Assembly: GCA_024704765.1 (NCBI GenBank)
Contig: JAKMXF010000325.1
Location: 39,865 to 103,864, forward strand
Origin: Oopsacas minuta
Taxonomy: Eukaryota > Porifera > Hexactinellida > Lyssacinosida > Leucopsacidae
Length of the DNA: 64,000 bases
Direction of reading: 5' to 3'
Shown here: positions 30,374-40,379 of the stretch, in pieces
How the letters are laid out: every line of letters begins with the position of its first letter
Position numbering within the stretch: the first letter of the stretch is position 1
Made by a program: the position numbers and the translations under genes
The notes under the pieces: model-generated
What the model saw: only the letters and a program-made list of their open reading frames with translations
Database searches by the model: none
Told to the model about the DNA's origin: nothing

Positions 30374-32671
30374 ATGTATAATGGTTATTATAAATACCAA
30401 ATGAGTCAATTCCCTCCCCTCTATTCTTGGCCTATTCCTCCTACTCCACTGGCATATCCACATTTATCTTCAGACAGCATAATATTACCACGGAGTAAAG
30501 AATCAAATGTATGCAGCAATTATTCCCTTCCTTCCTTTCCCATTCCCAAGCCTTCAGCATCGACTTTCTCTGACATTAGTACTACCAATTTCCAGCAACA
30601 CGCTTCCCAAATGCAAGAGTTAGGGACCCCTCACAGGCCCACAGAAGATGAGGTATATTTGCAGTCTCTTTGGTCTTTAGATTTTCCTGTACAACGCTCA
30701 TCTACATGCAAATTCAGATCCTCTCTACACCTTTCTCTCAAACATCCTCCTCTCGCTTCTTCTTTTCTATCTAAAGGTATTCTTCAGGACGGATCTGTCC
30801 GTACAGCAGAACTATCTGGATTCAAAGCTCAGTCTATCAACAATTCAATCATAAATACTAAGTCTGACAACAATCTGAATTATCGAGGCTCTGTTTCAAC
30901 CCATCTAGAGAGAGAAGAGATGATTTCTCTTATACCTCCACCTAAATCTCTTCCACATAACCCGCCTCCTGTCAATAATACAATTACTATAAATTGCCAG
31001 CATTTGAATCCGAAGAAGGATACTATTCAGATGTTTGATCAAGATCCTCAATACAATTCCATATATAATCTAAATCCTGATCCAATACCTGTTTCAGTTA
31101 CAAAGAGGCAAAATACTGTATCTCTATTCTGTAAACTAGAAAATCTCAATAGTGCTGATCAACTCAACTTATCGCCTGAACAGTCGCAACTAAATTCTTC
31201 AGAAATTACCAAAGTAGCTATATCCTCTCCTCCTCATCCCAATGATACACCGAATAACTCTCCCTCTCCTATAGTAGTAAAACTACCCAGAAAGCGATCA
31301 CTACCATTTTCGGAATCTGACTCTAGTGAAGAAGAATTGCCTGAAGTTAAATTTGTATCTGAATCTCTTGACGATTGTTGTTTTATCGTATCTACTACTA
31401 CTACTCGTATGGCTAGAGAGTTAAAGCTTTCTCCCAGCAACGTGCCACTCACTGGACCCGGTTTACAGGCTGCCTGTGAGTTGTATATCTCTCCACAATG
31501 TATCAAACATGAAGAATCTCAAAATTCGAGTAGAGCAATTACCAATGAAGATACAACCCCGCTTCCATCCCAATCATTCCAGCAGAGAATCTCTCCAATA
31601 GCTACTGAAGATAGTACGGAAATTAGAGAAAATGTAAGCGATATCCAGAATCACTGTAAACAAAACCTGAATAAGAGGATGAGAAGAACTCCTTTACTCT
31701 CCGTTACTAAAGCTAAGACCTCACCAATCATTGCCATTAATTCCTTACCCTCTCCTCGCCTCCTATCCCCACGCAAGAATTTCTTGAATAGGTCAGGCAC
31801 CAACAAATATGGTGATACCCTCTTACACCGGCTGTCCCAGGCTGGACAGTTGGAAGCTGTGAGACGTGCTGTAATGGAGCAACAGATCCCTGTGAATGCA
31901 CAGGATAATGCTGGTTGGACAGCTCTGCACGAAGCTTGCAGCTCCGGACACTTAGAAGTAGCGGTATTCTTATTAGAGCACGGAGCTAATCCTAATATTG
32001 CTTCTAACGATGGGACTGCTCCTGTACACGATGCTGTTACGAGCGGAGACCTTGATTTCCTAAAGTTGTTGATATCTTACGGGGCTGATCCTCTGGTTTA
32101 TCAGGGAGATGTATCACCTCTGGATATGGATACTGATGACCACATCCATTCTTACCTCAGGGAAATAGCTATCCAGAGCGGTCACTACCATCCTGGTCTC
32201 CCTATATTCCCCGATACTCCCACCTCTCCTACTAGTCTGATACAACCAGCTCACCTGTTCGATTCACGACAGACTCTAGGTATAGATTTAAACAAGTTAA
32301 AGCTCAACAAACCTGATGACATAGAACAAGATCTATTTTACATCAGTCCGGTGTTCGAGACAAGACATGAGCCTTTTCTACCAACATACTTTCTACCCAT
32401 TAGCATTAAGCCGGGATGTAAATTTATGGGTAATTTCTACTTTTTACCCGAGTTGTTGAAACACTTAGGAATAACTCATAAAGATTTATTAACTCTTCTT
32501 CCTGATGTCTACATTTTTAAATTTTTGAGATGTGAATTTTTAACACATAATGCTGTTAATACACAATTTCCACTCCATTTCTTCCCAGAAACTGAAATGC
32601 TGGAATTTGTTGTCGAGACAATCTTGTTACAGCGTCTGTTGGGAATAAATATACAGAACATGGAGATATAG
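30374..32671 (+). CDS. BCOR: BCOR/BCORL1-like corepressor (ankyrin repeats plus PUFD domain)
   Basis: The 765-residue protein is encoded in one exon. Residues 1-470 are low-complexity, rich in Ser and Pro, with a basic-acidic patch (PRKRSLPF then SESDSSEEE) near 305-325. Residues about 478-585 form ankyrin repeats (GDTLLHRLSQAG, GWTALHEACSSGHLEVAVFL, GTAPVHDAV). Residues about 655-765 (HEPFLPTYFLPISI, then LLKHLGITHKDLL and DVYIFKFLRCEF) match the PUFD domain, by which BCOR binds PCGF1 in the variant Polycomb complex PRC1.1. Ankyrin repeats followed by PUFD is diagnostic of BCOR/BCORL1. It is much shorter than vertebrate BCOR and lacks introns in the coding region, unlike its two downstream neighbours. 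It is predicted to be a nuclear repressor scaffold. ASPP was considered and excluded because no SH3 domain is present. Confidence 0.85.
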   Translation: MYNGYYKYQMSQFPPLYSWPIPPTPLAYPHLSSDSIILPRSKESNVCSNYSLPSFPIPKPSASTFSDISTTNFQQHASQMQELGTPHRPTEDEVYLQSLWSLDFPVQRSSTCKFRSSLHLSLKHPPLASSFLSKGILQDGSVRTAELSGFKAQSINNSIINTKSDNNLNYRGSVSTHLEREEMISLIPPPKSLPHNPPPVNNTITINCQHLNPKKDTIQMFDQDPQYNSIYNLNPDPIPVSVTKRQNTVSLFCKLENLNSADQLNLSPEQSQLNSSEITKVAISSPPHPNDTPNNSPSPIVVKLPRKRSLPFSESDSSEEELPEVKFVSESLDDCCFIVSTTTTRMARELKLSPSNVPLTGPGLQAACELYISPQCIKHEESQNSSRAITNEDTTPLPSQSFQQRISPIATEDSTEIRENVSDIQNHCKQNLNKRMRRTPLLSVTKAKTSPIIAINSLPSPRLLSPRKNFLNRSGTNKYGDTLLHRLSQAGQLEAVRRAVMEQQIPVNAQDNAGWTALHEACSSGHLEVAVFLLEHGANPNIASNDGTAPVHDAVTSGDLDFLKLLISYGADPLVYQGDVSPLDMDTDDHIHSYLREIAIQSGHYHPGLPIFPDTPTSPTSLIQPAHLFDSRQTLGIDLNKLKLNKPDDIEQDLFYISPVFETRHEPFLPTYFLPISIKPGCKFMGNFYFLPELLKHLGITHKDLLTLLPDVYIFKFLRCEFLTHNAVNTQFPLHFFPETEMLEFVVETILLQRLLGINIQNMEI

Positions 32672-33818
32672 CATTCACAAACAGCTAGCAGGATATTTCC
32701 TATTCACTTATTTTAGAGAAATATATTGTACAAGATATGTCCTCTTGTTAATTTTAAGACAATTTAAACTCATTTTATCTATGCAGAGTAACGGGCTGAA
32801 TTGCTGCAATACTGAATATGCTATTGTTCGGAAACAAATTTAGGATACAAGCAGTTTCATACTAATTGCGACTACTTTTGTGTCTAATAAGCCGGAGGGA
32901 TACTTATATACAGAGACATATACCGTATACACGGAATATTAAATTGTAGTGTATTTTTGAATGGTCTCTTACTTTTTGAAATTTTCCCGCATACCTACAC
33001 GATTCATCTCTATACGCAAATCTCTTACTCCCGAATTCACTAGGATTAGCACTCAATATTGAGCTCTTCAGCTTTATTAATAAGATTGCGCTATTCAACA
33101 AAATGAATGTAACCAGAATATCAGGGATGTATTCCTAAGTATAAATGTAAGGACCCGCTCCAAACCACTGCCCCCTCCACTAATTTCCGCCTCTTATATA
33201 GTATAACCGGTGCCTTTTTAATGTCCTAGTTTCCAAAACTTGTCTACATCTACATCCTTTATGAAACAAGATATTATACTATTAAAACGCAAATAATCTA
33301 TCTATATGTGTTTACAGGCAGCAGTCGCTGTTCGCAGGGGGTGATTTCCTGAGAATTGTCGCGACTGGCAAGACGTTAGTTAAATGAGAATAGTAGGGTT
33401 ATGTTAATAGATTACATAATGACAAACAAAAAGTGATACTAAATATGATCGGAATGTATAATTAAGTAATAATTATTAGTTTGATAAGGTTAATTGCAAA
33501 ATATATCAGTTAAATATATTACTTGTGTGAGCATAAGAGGGTAAAACTTGATTATTTTTAATAAGAGAAGTTTCTGTTTTCCCTTGATTAAAATACTACC
33601 GAAACACTAGATAACTTGAAGTAGATAAAATGTAAAGTGTAAGTGGGCTGTATATCGAGAAAAAAAGAGTAGGGAACGGTGCTCAACTCGGTTCCCCCCA
33701 ATACACCCCTGCAGAATATTATTAGGGAATTGATATCTTATTATTTAATTGTAAATAACAAACGACTGACAGACTACGTTACTTATTGTATTCCTATATT
33801 CCTCCACTCTAGCTGGAT
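32672..33818. other. Intergenic between BCOR-like and TASOR-like genes
   Basis: No coding domain was seen. The TASOR-like coding start is immediately preceded by CCTCCACTCTAG (to 33812), a good 3' splice site, so untranslated exons or a trans-splice site may lie here. Confidence 0.5.
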
Positions 33819-36800
33819 ATGCTATCACCTCATTACGTAATCCCTAAGAAGAGCATCCAATGCCTGATGCAAGAGCTGACTCTATCATCTCATAGAAAAG
33901 AAATAACAGACATATTCTACAATTCATTCAACAGACAACAGCAAGAGAACTACCACATAGAAACTGTTTACAGAATAGAAAATTCAGATCTGATTAAAAA
34001 TTTCCTGGAAGTTCGTTCCCAACTGCGTCTCTCCTCTCATCCTAGTGGACTGAGCTCAAGTTTTAACTACGGATTCATAGAAGTTTCAGATTTACAGGAG
34101 GTATGTACTATTTTTATATTATAGCCTATTCAAAAGTGTGAAATTGGATTCAGCATATTTGATACATTTAGTCGAGTTTATTGAATTCTGTTTACTTTCT
34201 TAATAAACACGATAAATACATAGTTATTCCAGATAATTGAGAAATTCGAATTCATTATAGCATTCCATAAATCTCTCCCTTGACAACGATCAAACAGACA
34301 AATATAACAATTTAATAATATAGATATATAATAATAAATTTTACCATTTCGTTTTAACTAATTCCCGCACCAAAAACGAGATCTCAGCACCTTTTTGACG
34401 TCATAACATCATACATTTTTCCGGCAGTATTCGGAGTCACTCAACACTCACCGACTTAACTAATAATATTATTCTTTGAATTATTGAAATAGAATACTAC
34501 ATCTTTCATCGTATATTCTGGCTGTAATGGCAGCTTATAAGATAAACAAGAAACTTTCTCCCAATAAAGTTGTATTGGAGATTGTTTGTGTGTATATTAT
34601 GGCTAGTATTTTTCTCAAAATATTGTGTATAATTAACCTACTCAACTTGTGGTGGATTAACAGAGCAATGTATCCTTATACGTTAACTACATTGTTATAA
34701 CTTAATTATTCAACATTATAGCCTTACTGTCATTCATCTAGGATTAATTATAGCTGGAAAATCTATTCTTTTGTTATTCCCAAATCTTAATGATATTAAT
34801 TGGTTGTATTTGTCATTGTTGGGGAAGATCAAAGGCCCTGACCTTACACTTAAAACATTATTTTGAGTCGTGGAGAGCTGAAAATCGAGACTTCTAAACA
34901 AATCATTGTTTCATTGTGATGGAGTTTATAAAATATAACAAACTATCTATATATATGAAGCATCACCGTAAGTCCGGGTAACACCCGCATAGCCAGAGTA
35001 CCCAGTAGACCTCTGAGGTGCTCAGACATTTCCGGGTTCCCCAGTAGTTTACGGTGCCTATGTGGAAGATACATATAGAATTACTACAACCTTCTACATA
35101 CACTCTCGGCCTTAGTGTAAGAAGGTTAAAATTCCTGAAAATTTTTACGATATGCATTGTTTGTTGCTCCAATGAATTTCTTATCTAATTAATTTGGGGT
35201 AAATCTGTATTATCGTAGGATCTTTTAATCAGCAGCTATCTCTTCAAGGCAGAGCTGATCGCCAAGAGTGGTGTGTTAGTTCGCAAACAGCCTCTCTCCA
35301 GCTCTATCTACCTGGGATCATATGTTAACGGAATATTTCTGAGTCTCTTCGGGGATTTCACTTCCAAAGACAAGCCAGTCTCGACATCATCTCATTTTAT
35401 AGTCATCTGCAAACTAGCACTTACTCAAGATTGCGTGCAGTGGGTACGTCCAGTCTCTGACAAGAACGAGCAACCCCCTCGCTTACCAACAGATAAAGAA
35501 TTCGGAGCAAACGCTTATATGATCGGTCGTCACTTAGTTGTGGGTAGTATGTGTCAGTCACACCAGGACCCTGAATGGGTAGAATCATTCGAAGTTGGTT
35601 TGATTTACCTTTGGGATCATGATGCTCAGTTAAGGCCTAGACTACCTCCCAGACATTGTCTCCCTATAGCTGTCATTCACTACAGGTATGTATGTATGTA
35701 TTTTATATTAAACTTGGTTATTTACTAATTATACTTATAGCAAATATTATATATAAGCTTTTAAGGAAACACCATCAGCAGTTTATGTTAATACAATGTA
35801 CACATTGTATCCTATTTTAATGAGCATTCTAATCCCATTAATTATTATAGAATTGATGCGAAAATATGATTAATATCTAAAATTCTGAGAATTGTGAAGA
35901 TTTGTTGTAATTCAGGGTAAAACACATACGTACTCATCTGATTATAGATATTCCTCGTTTTAGCTATCATGATAGTAAGCCTTCACCTCAGAATGATATA
36001 CACACTATCCTACCAATCAATAGAATTACTACAGCTAGTCTTTATCAGCAGTCTATAGGCTCTAGTCTCCAGCCTAAGAATGACTCTGTTCATAATATTG
36101 ATCCCCTCTCACCTGCTGCTATTCTTTTCCAGACTGATAAACTTCCTTTTGATGCATTACTGAACAAACAAGAGATTCATGATAAGAATCTTTCTCAAGA
36201 AGTTCCTCCCCTACCCTCCCACCTTACCGACCGGCACGCACTCATTCCCCTCTGGAAGAAATTTAGAGAAGCAACCTTGCTCGCTTCTCAGCTTTGGTCA
36301 GGATTACTTTACAACGGAAATCATAAGCTCTGTCTCATAAAACTCCGCACTTACTACCCTCCTAGTTTCCCGTTACACTTCTCTGAAGTAATTAACATTG
36401 AATTAGCCACGAGCTTTGATCTTTTCTATAAAGAGTTTCCTCAAGGTCTCTTCTCTGTTGTGAGTTTTCTAGAAATAATGTATAACAATAATTTGGCGAT
36501 TATTTCGTAAGTTGTTTTAATATTTATTACGTATCCTATTCAATCTTAAAATAGGACAATTTTACTTCGTTAGTACTAATGCGATAATATCAATTTAGAT
36601 AAATTGCTCAATTATACTGTTTGTTTTCGTCGAATTCACACAAAATATGAGAATTATTTTGTCCCACAAACTTAATCAATTTTGAACTAGAATTTGCACA
36701 AATATTTCCTGGATTACTCCTACTAAATTTTAAAACTATGCTGTAAGTTGAACAGGGGCGAAACTAGGGGGGGGCTTTACTGTTTCTTAAAAGGGTCTAT

Positions 36801-39800
36801 GTTCACCTCCGCGTGATAATTTATTTGCCTCTTGAGAGGAATAGTCATGGCGACCTCCCTGAAATGAAGACGTATAAAGTAACTTACTTTATTCGGGCAT
36901 TACTATGTTATCAGGGCGTTCAATGAGTCTTGCGTGTCATGATATATCTTAGGAATTAGTCAAGTAATATATCTAACTTTCATATATTATAAGCCCATAT
37001 AGTTAAACTCCATATACTGAAAGTTTCAAACTTATTCAATACAAATTATGAATTTTTGAGATAGTTACGTGTAGTCAATTTATACCCACTGTTGAATTTA
37101 TGGCTTCAAAGGATGATAATTTCAACCTCAAATGGCGAGCTTACATAGAGTTTTGCACAATACTCAAGATCCAGCCCGTACAGATCTTCAGCGAGTTCCA
37201 GGAGATATTGTGCGTGGATTCCCTTCCAGATCTACTGTAGAGGATGGGCTGCCTGTTTTAGATCTGGTGATGCTGATGTCACAGATTTGTCTCGATCTGG
37301 AAGGCCGGTATCGCCACCACTTCAGAGAATATCGCACTCATTGAAAGTACGGTCATGGAAGACAAGTGCATTACTGTCAATCAGTTAGAACAAAGTATGA
37401 AGATTTCATCGGGAGCTACTCATACAATTCTGACGACTGAGCTTGGCTACCGATCGATTTGTAGGAAATGGGTCCTGCATAAGCTCAGTGAGAATCAAAG
37501 GTTGGCACGACTGAATATTGCCAAGAAACACTTGGAAACTTATGAGAACTGCGATTCTAGACGCCTAACAGAGCTTATTACTGGTGACGAGACGTGGGTG
37601 TACTATTCAACACCATATAGCAAGTATAAGAAGCGATCATGGGTGAGGGGCGACGAACAACCGGCGAAAATTCCTAGGCCCGACTTCAGAAAACCTAAGA
37701 TTATGTATACCATCTTCTTCAGTAGTCATGGAATTGTCTTGCAATTACCTTGTGAGAGTGGCAAGGCTGTTACTGCTACTTTCTTTACAGAAAGTGCTTC
37801 CAAATTTGATAAAAAATATAGAAAAGTACCGCCCGAAAACCGGAACTCGAGGAATGAAGATTTTAATTGATAACGCCAGTTCCCATACAGCTAAGCTTAC
37901 CAAAAATTTCTTAGATGTAGAAGGGTTAGAATTACTTCACCATCCACCATATTCACCAGACCTAGCTCCGTGTGATTTTTGGCTATTCCCCAAGCTTGAA
38001 ATCTACCTTTAAGGCAAAGATTTTAACACATTACAAGCACTCGGAACGGGCCTGTACCAGTACTTCAAATCCATCCCCGAAGAAGAGTACAGAAATGTGT
38101 TTTTACAAGTGGGTGGAAAGGTTAAAACTTTGTGTATCTGCAGGAGGGGATTGCTTTGAATACATAATATAGTGAATTAGTGTGTATAGTGTTTGTATCA
38201 TATTCTATGATATCACCCTCAAGACTTATTGACGCCCTAGTACTTCAGTTGAGCATTACAAGTAGAATAGTTATCCTAAATTTTAGTGTAACTCCTATAG
38301 GAAGATGCCTTACTGGTAAACATTTTCACCTTTTTGTGGTTAATAATATTTCACACCTTTCTATGTAAAATTCAAAAGCATGCTAGAGATTAGCTTTCAA
38401 CATGTTGTCAGGGGTAATTAATTGGGTATGCAGAGATTTTTAGAGTTTCATAGCCTCCAATTTCCAAATTCACATATTTATCATATAATTAATCATGTTT
38501 TTGCACCTTTTGTATATATTTCAACAAATAACTTATATATAGCTCAACTGTACTATAGTACAGTTTTTGTGTATTAGCTTTTCTATGTTAGAGGAAAGGT
38601 CATTTTTTGAGACTAATGAAAGTCCCCTTTGGAATGAAGATATGGCGTTTTGTATTACAAAAAACTGTACTATACTATAGCTCAGTTATATATAAGGAAC
38701 CTCATATTTCAAACGGATGCAAGAAATTTCGTTTCAACGGTTAGTCATGCTATCTTGGAATATAATCATTTTAGATAGTTAACCTTTTCGTATCGGATAG
38801 TATTCATTCATCAAAAATACAATTCATCTTCCCATATTCTAAATAGCCATTTACCGCTCACACTTATTGCCCCATTTGAGGTGGGGCACACCCAAGGTAT
38901 TTATCACATATGTTCAAGTAAATTGCTTAAATTCCTGATCTCCATGCTGATGAATCCATTCAGTATTTCTTTTGTATTATCCTTTAATAATCAGCTTATT
39001 GAGATAATTGTATTTTATTGTGAATCACTATAAATAATAACTCTCACAAGTAATATTACCTCAATGGACAACTTGGCCTCTCACTCTTTTTATCATTCAA
39101 ATGACTGCTTGCTCACTTTTATCAATTGCTTTGCAACCTCGAATAAATATGTGCAAATGGCTTCATTCAAATGAATAAATTTATTCATATCTTCTGCTAC
39201 ACATTTAACTTCTGGCACTCTAGATGAGATCAACATAATTGAAATATCCATGACTAAACGTAGAGACAGTTCTCCTAGAATTCTCTCATAATCTCACTTT
39301 TGTACTTCATCATTCTTGTGGGAATCTTAGGAAGTATCCTGAAACCATCTTAAGTTCCATTATAAATATAATTTAGTGTGCTTTATCCAATCATGGGCAG
39401 CCAATAAAGATTGACGGGATCTCATTTCTAAGATTAGTAATACGTAATTCTGATAGTATTATTTGACTATTTGTACTGTCTGTTTGTGCTCTAATTCATG
39501 ATTATGCAATATGTGATGCTACGAGAATGTCAGAATATTAATTTGTTGTCTAATACTGTTTCCACAATATATGTGAGAGCAAAATTAATTGACTATTATG
39601 GTGTGTTTCTTACAGGAATAATAATTAATTCTATAATTCGCAAACAGTCATTTCAACGCAATTCTGAACTAATATAGCTACAGAATAGTACTGAGTTATT
39701 CTTGATATTATATGTCATCATTATACAATTAAATTATTGAATTAATTTAATTCATTGACGTTTACATACTAATCATGTTTGGTTGTTCTTCTAGGCTTAT

Positions 39801-40379
39801 CCAATGCTCAGTGACCCCAAGGTGCCTTCCCCTATAGTTATTAAGAATAATTCAATACACTACGCAGAAGTATGTCCTCATGGTGGAGCAGCTATTCCTA
39901 TATTGAATGCTCTCATATCACACTTACAAGACAAAACAGAAGTTGCTTATGCTTACATAGACGATAATACTTGCATTTACTTCATTCCTACGTCTCCGCT
40001 TACACAACACCTGAAGATAACCCACCCCTCCCATCCAAACATCTTACATGCACTGATATACCGTCTGCTGCCTCCTGTTCTATCGTCATCTGGTGTATCT
40101 ACTTCTCCTCAGGTTCTTAACAAGAGTCGTGTAGTAAAACCAATCCCTACACATATTACTTCACGCACACACTGTGATAATCATACCCGCAATGGATCTC
40201 TTCATAACGGGCCCTACCCTTTTATATTGCAACGATTTCCTAGAACTACTACCCGCACTATTGGCACTCAGTGCTCTTCTCCTCCTTCCTGTCAAATATG
40301 TCATTGCAGAACCTCTACGTATGTTGATGCTGCATGTCAGACGAGTATTGATGAAGGAGAAGAGGATTTTCATACTTAA
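33819..40379 (+). CDS. TASOR-like protein (DUF3715 pseudo-PARP and SPOC-like regions), four exons
   Basis: Inferred exons are 33819-34100, 35219-35685, 35964-36459 and 39795-40379. All junctions are GT-AG and in phase, giving about 609 residues. Exons 1-2 resemble the DUF3715 pseudo-PARP domain of TASOR/TASOR2/TEX15: an ENYHIETVYRIENSDLIKNF segment, a SSSFNYGFIEV strand, then SSIYLGSYVNG and HFIVICKLAL. Exons 3-4 contain a LWSGLLYNGNHKLCLIKLR strand pattern like the start of a SPOC domain, continuing into exon 4 (TEVAYAYIDDNTCIYFIP). TASOR is the scaffold of the HUSH complex, which silences intronless and mobile DNA in vertebrates. The protein is far shorter than vertebrate TASOR, so 3' exons may be missed. 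A donor at 36507 was rejected because it gives a stop in exon 4. Intron 3 contains a mariner element. Confidence 0.58.
34120..34325. repeat. Helitron-like repeat end in TASOR-like intron 1
   Basis: The segment ends 'caatttaataatatagat' and carries the 'aaacacgataaatacatag' and 'cttgacaacga' blocks shared with 27487-28040 and 50300-50912. It is the right part of that family. Confidence 0.5.
36911..38240 (+). mobile_element. Mariner element, 1330 bp, in TASOR-like intron 3
   Basis: The ends are imperfect inverted repeats (TCAGGGCGTTCAATGAGTCT on the left; CTAGGGCGTCAATAAGTCTT on the right in reverse complement). TA flanks both sides (36909-36910 and 38241-38242). The length is typical of mariner. 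It lies in the sense orientation within the intron. Confidence 0.88.
37100..38172 (+). pseudogene. Mariner transposase, frameshifted
   Basis: The start at 37100 gives MASKDDNFNLKWRAYIEF with a mariner helix-turn-helix, but it stops near 37235. The next frame (37355-37870) contains TILTTELGYRSICRKW and GDETWVYYS with the first catalytic Asp. The following frame (37857-38012) has DNASSH and SPDLAPCDFW, the second and third Asp of the mariner D,D34D triad. Frameshifts and a stop make it inactive, although all catalytic residues survive. Confidence 0.88.
38278..38520. repeat. Dispersed repeat family A (CTCCTATAGGxAGATG), copy 1
   Basis: 'aactcctataggaagatgcc' followed by 'ttcacacctttctatgtaaa' and 'caacatgttgtcaggggtaat'. 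The same order of blocks recurs at 57895-58390, 59993-60270 and 63728-64000. The class is unknown and there is no coding capacity. This copy abuts the mariner's right end. Confidence 0.6.
38532..38697. mobile_element. Fold-back MITE, about 166 bp
   Basis: CTTATATATAGCTCAACTGT with 'atagtacagttttt' on the left mirrors the right end, which in reverse complement reads CTTATATATAACTGAGCTAT with 'agtacagtttttt'. The inverted repeats are about 43 bp and imperfect. The target duplication is unclear. Confidence 0.5.
38698..39794. other. Rest of TASOR-like intron 3
   Basis: AT-rich intronic sequence with no recognisable feature. It ends at TTCTTCTAG, the 3' splice site used for exon 4. Confidence 0.5.

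Noticed and set aside
30374-32671. ASPP/PPP1R13 identity for the ankyrin protein
   Set aside because: There is no SH3 domain after the ankyrin repeats; the C terminus matches PUFD instead.
36459-36508. Splice donor at 36507 for TASOR-like exon 3
   Set aside because: It gives the wrong phase and an immediate stop in exon 4; the GTGAGT donor at 36460 joins in phase.
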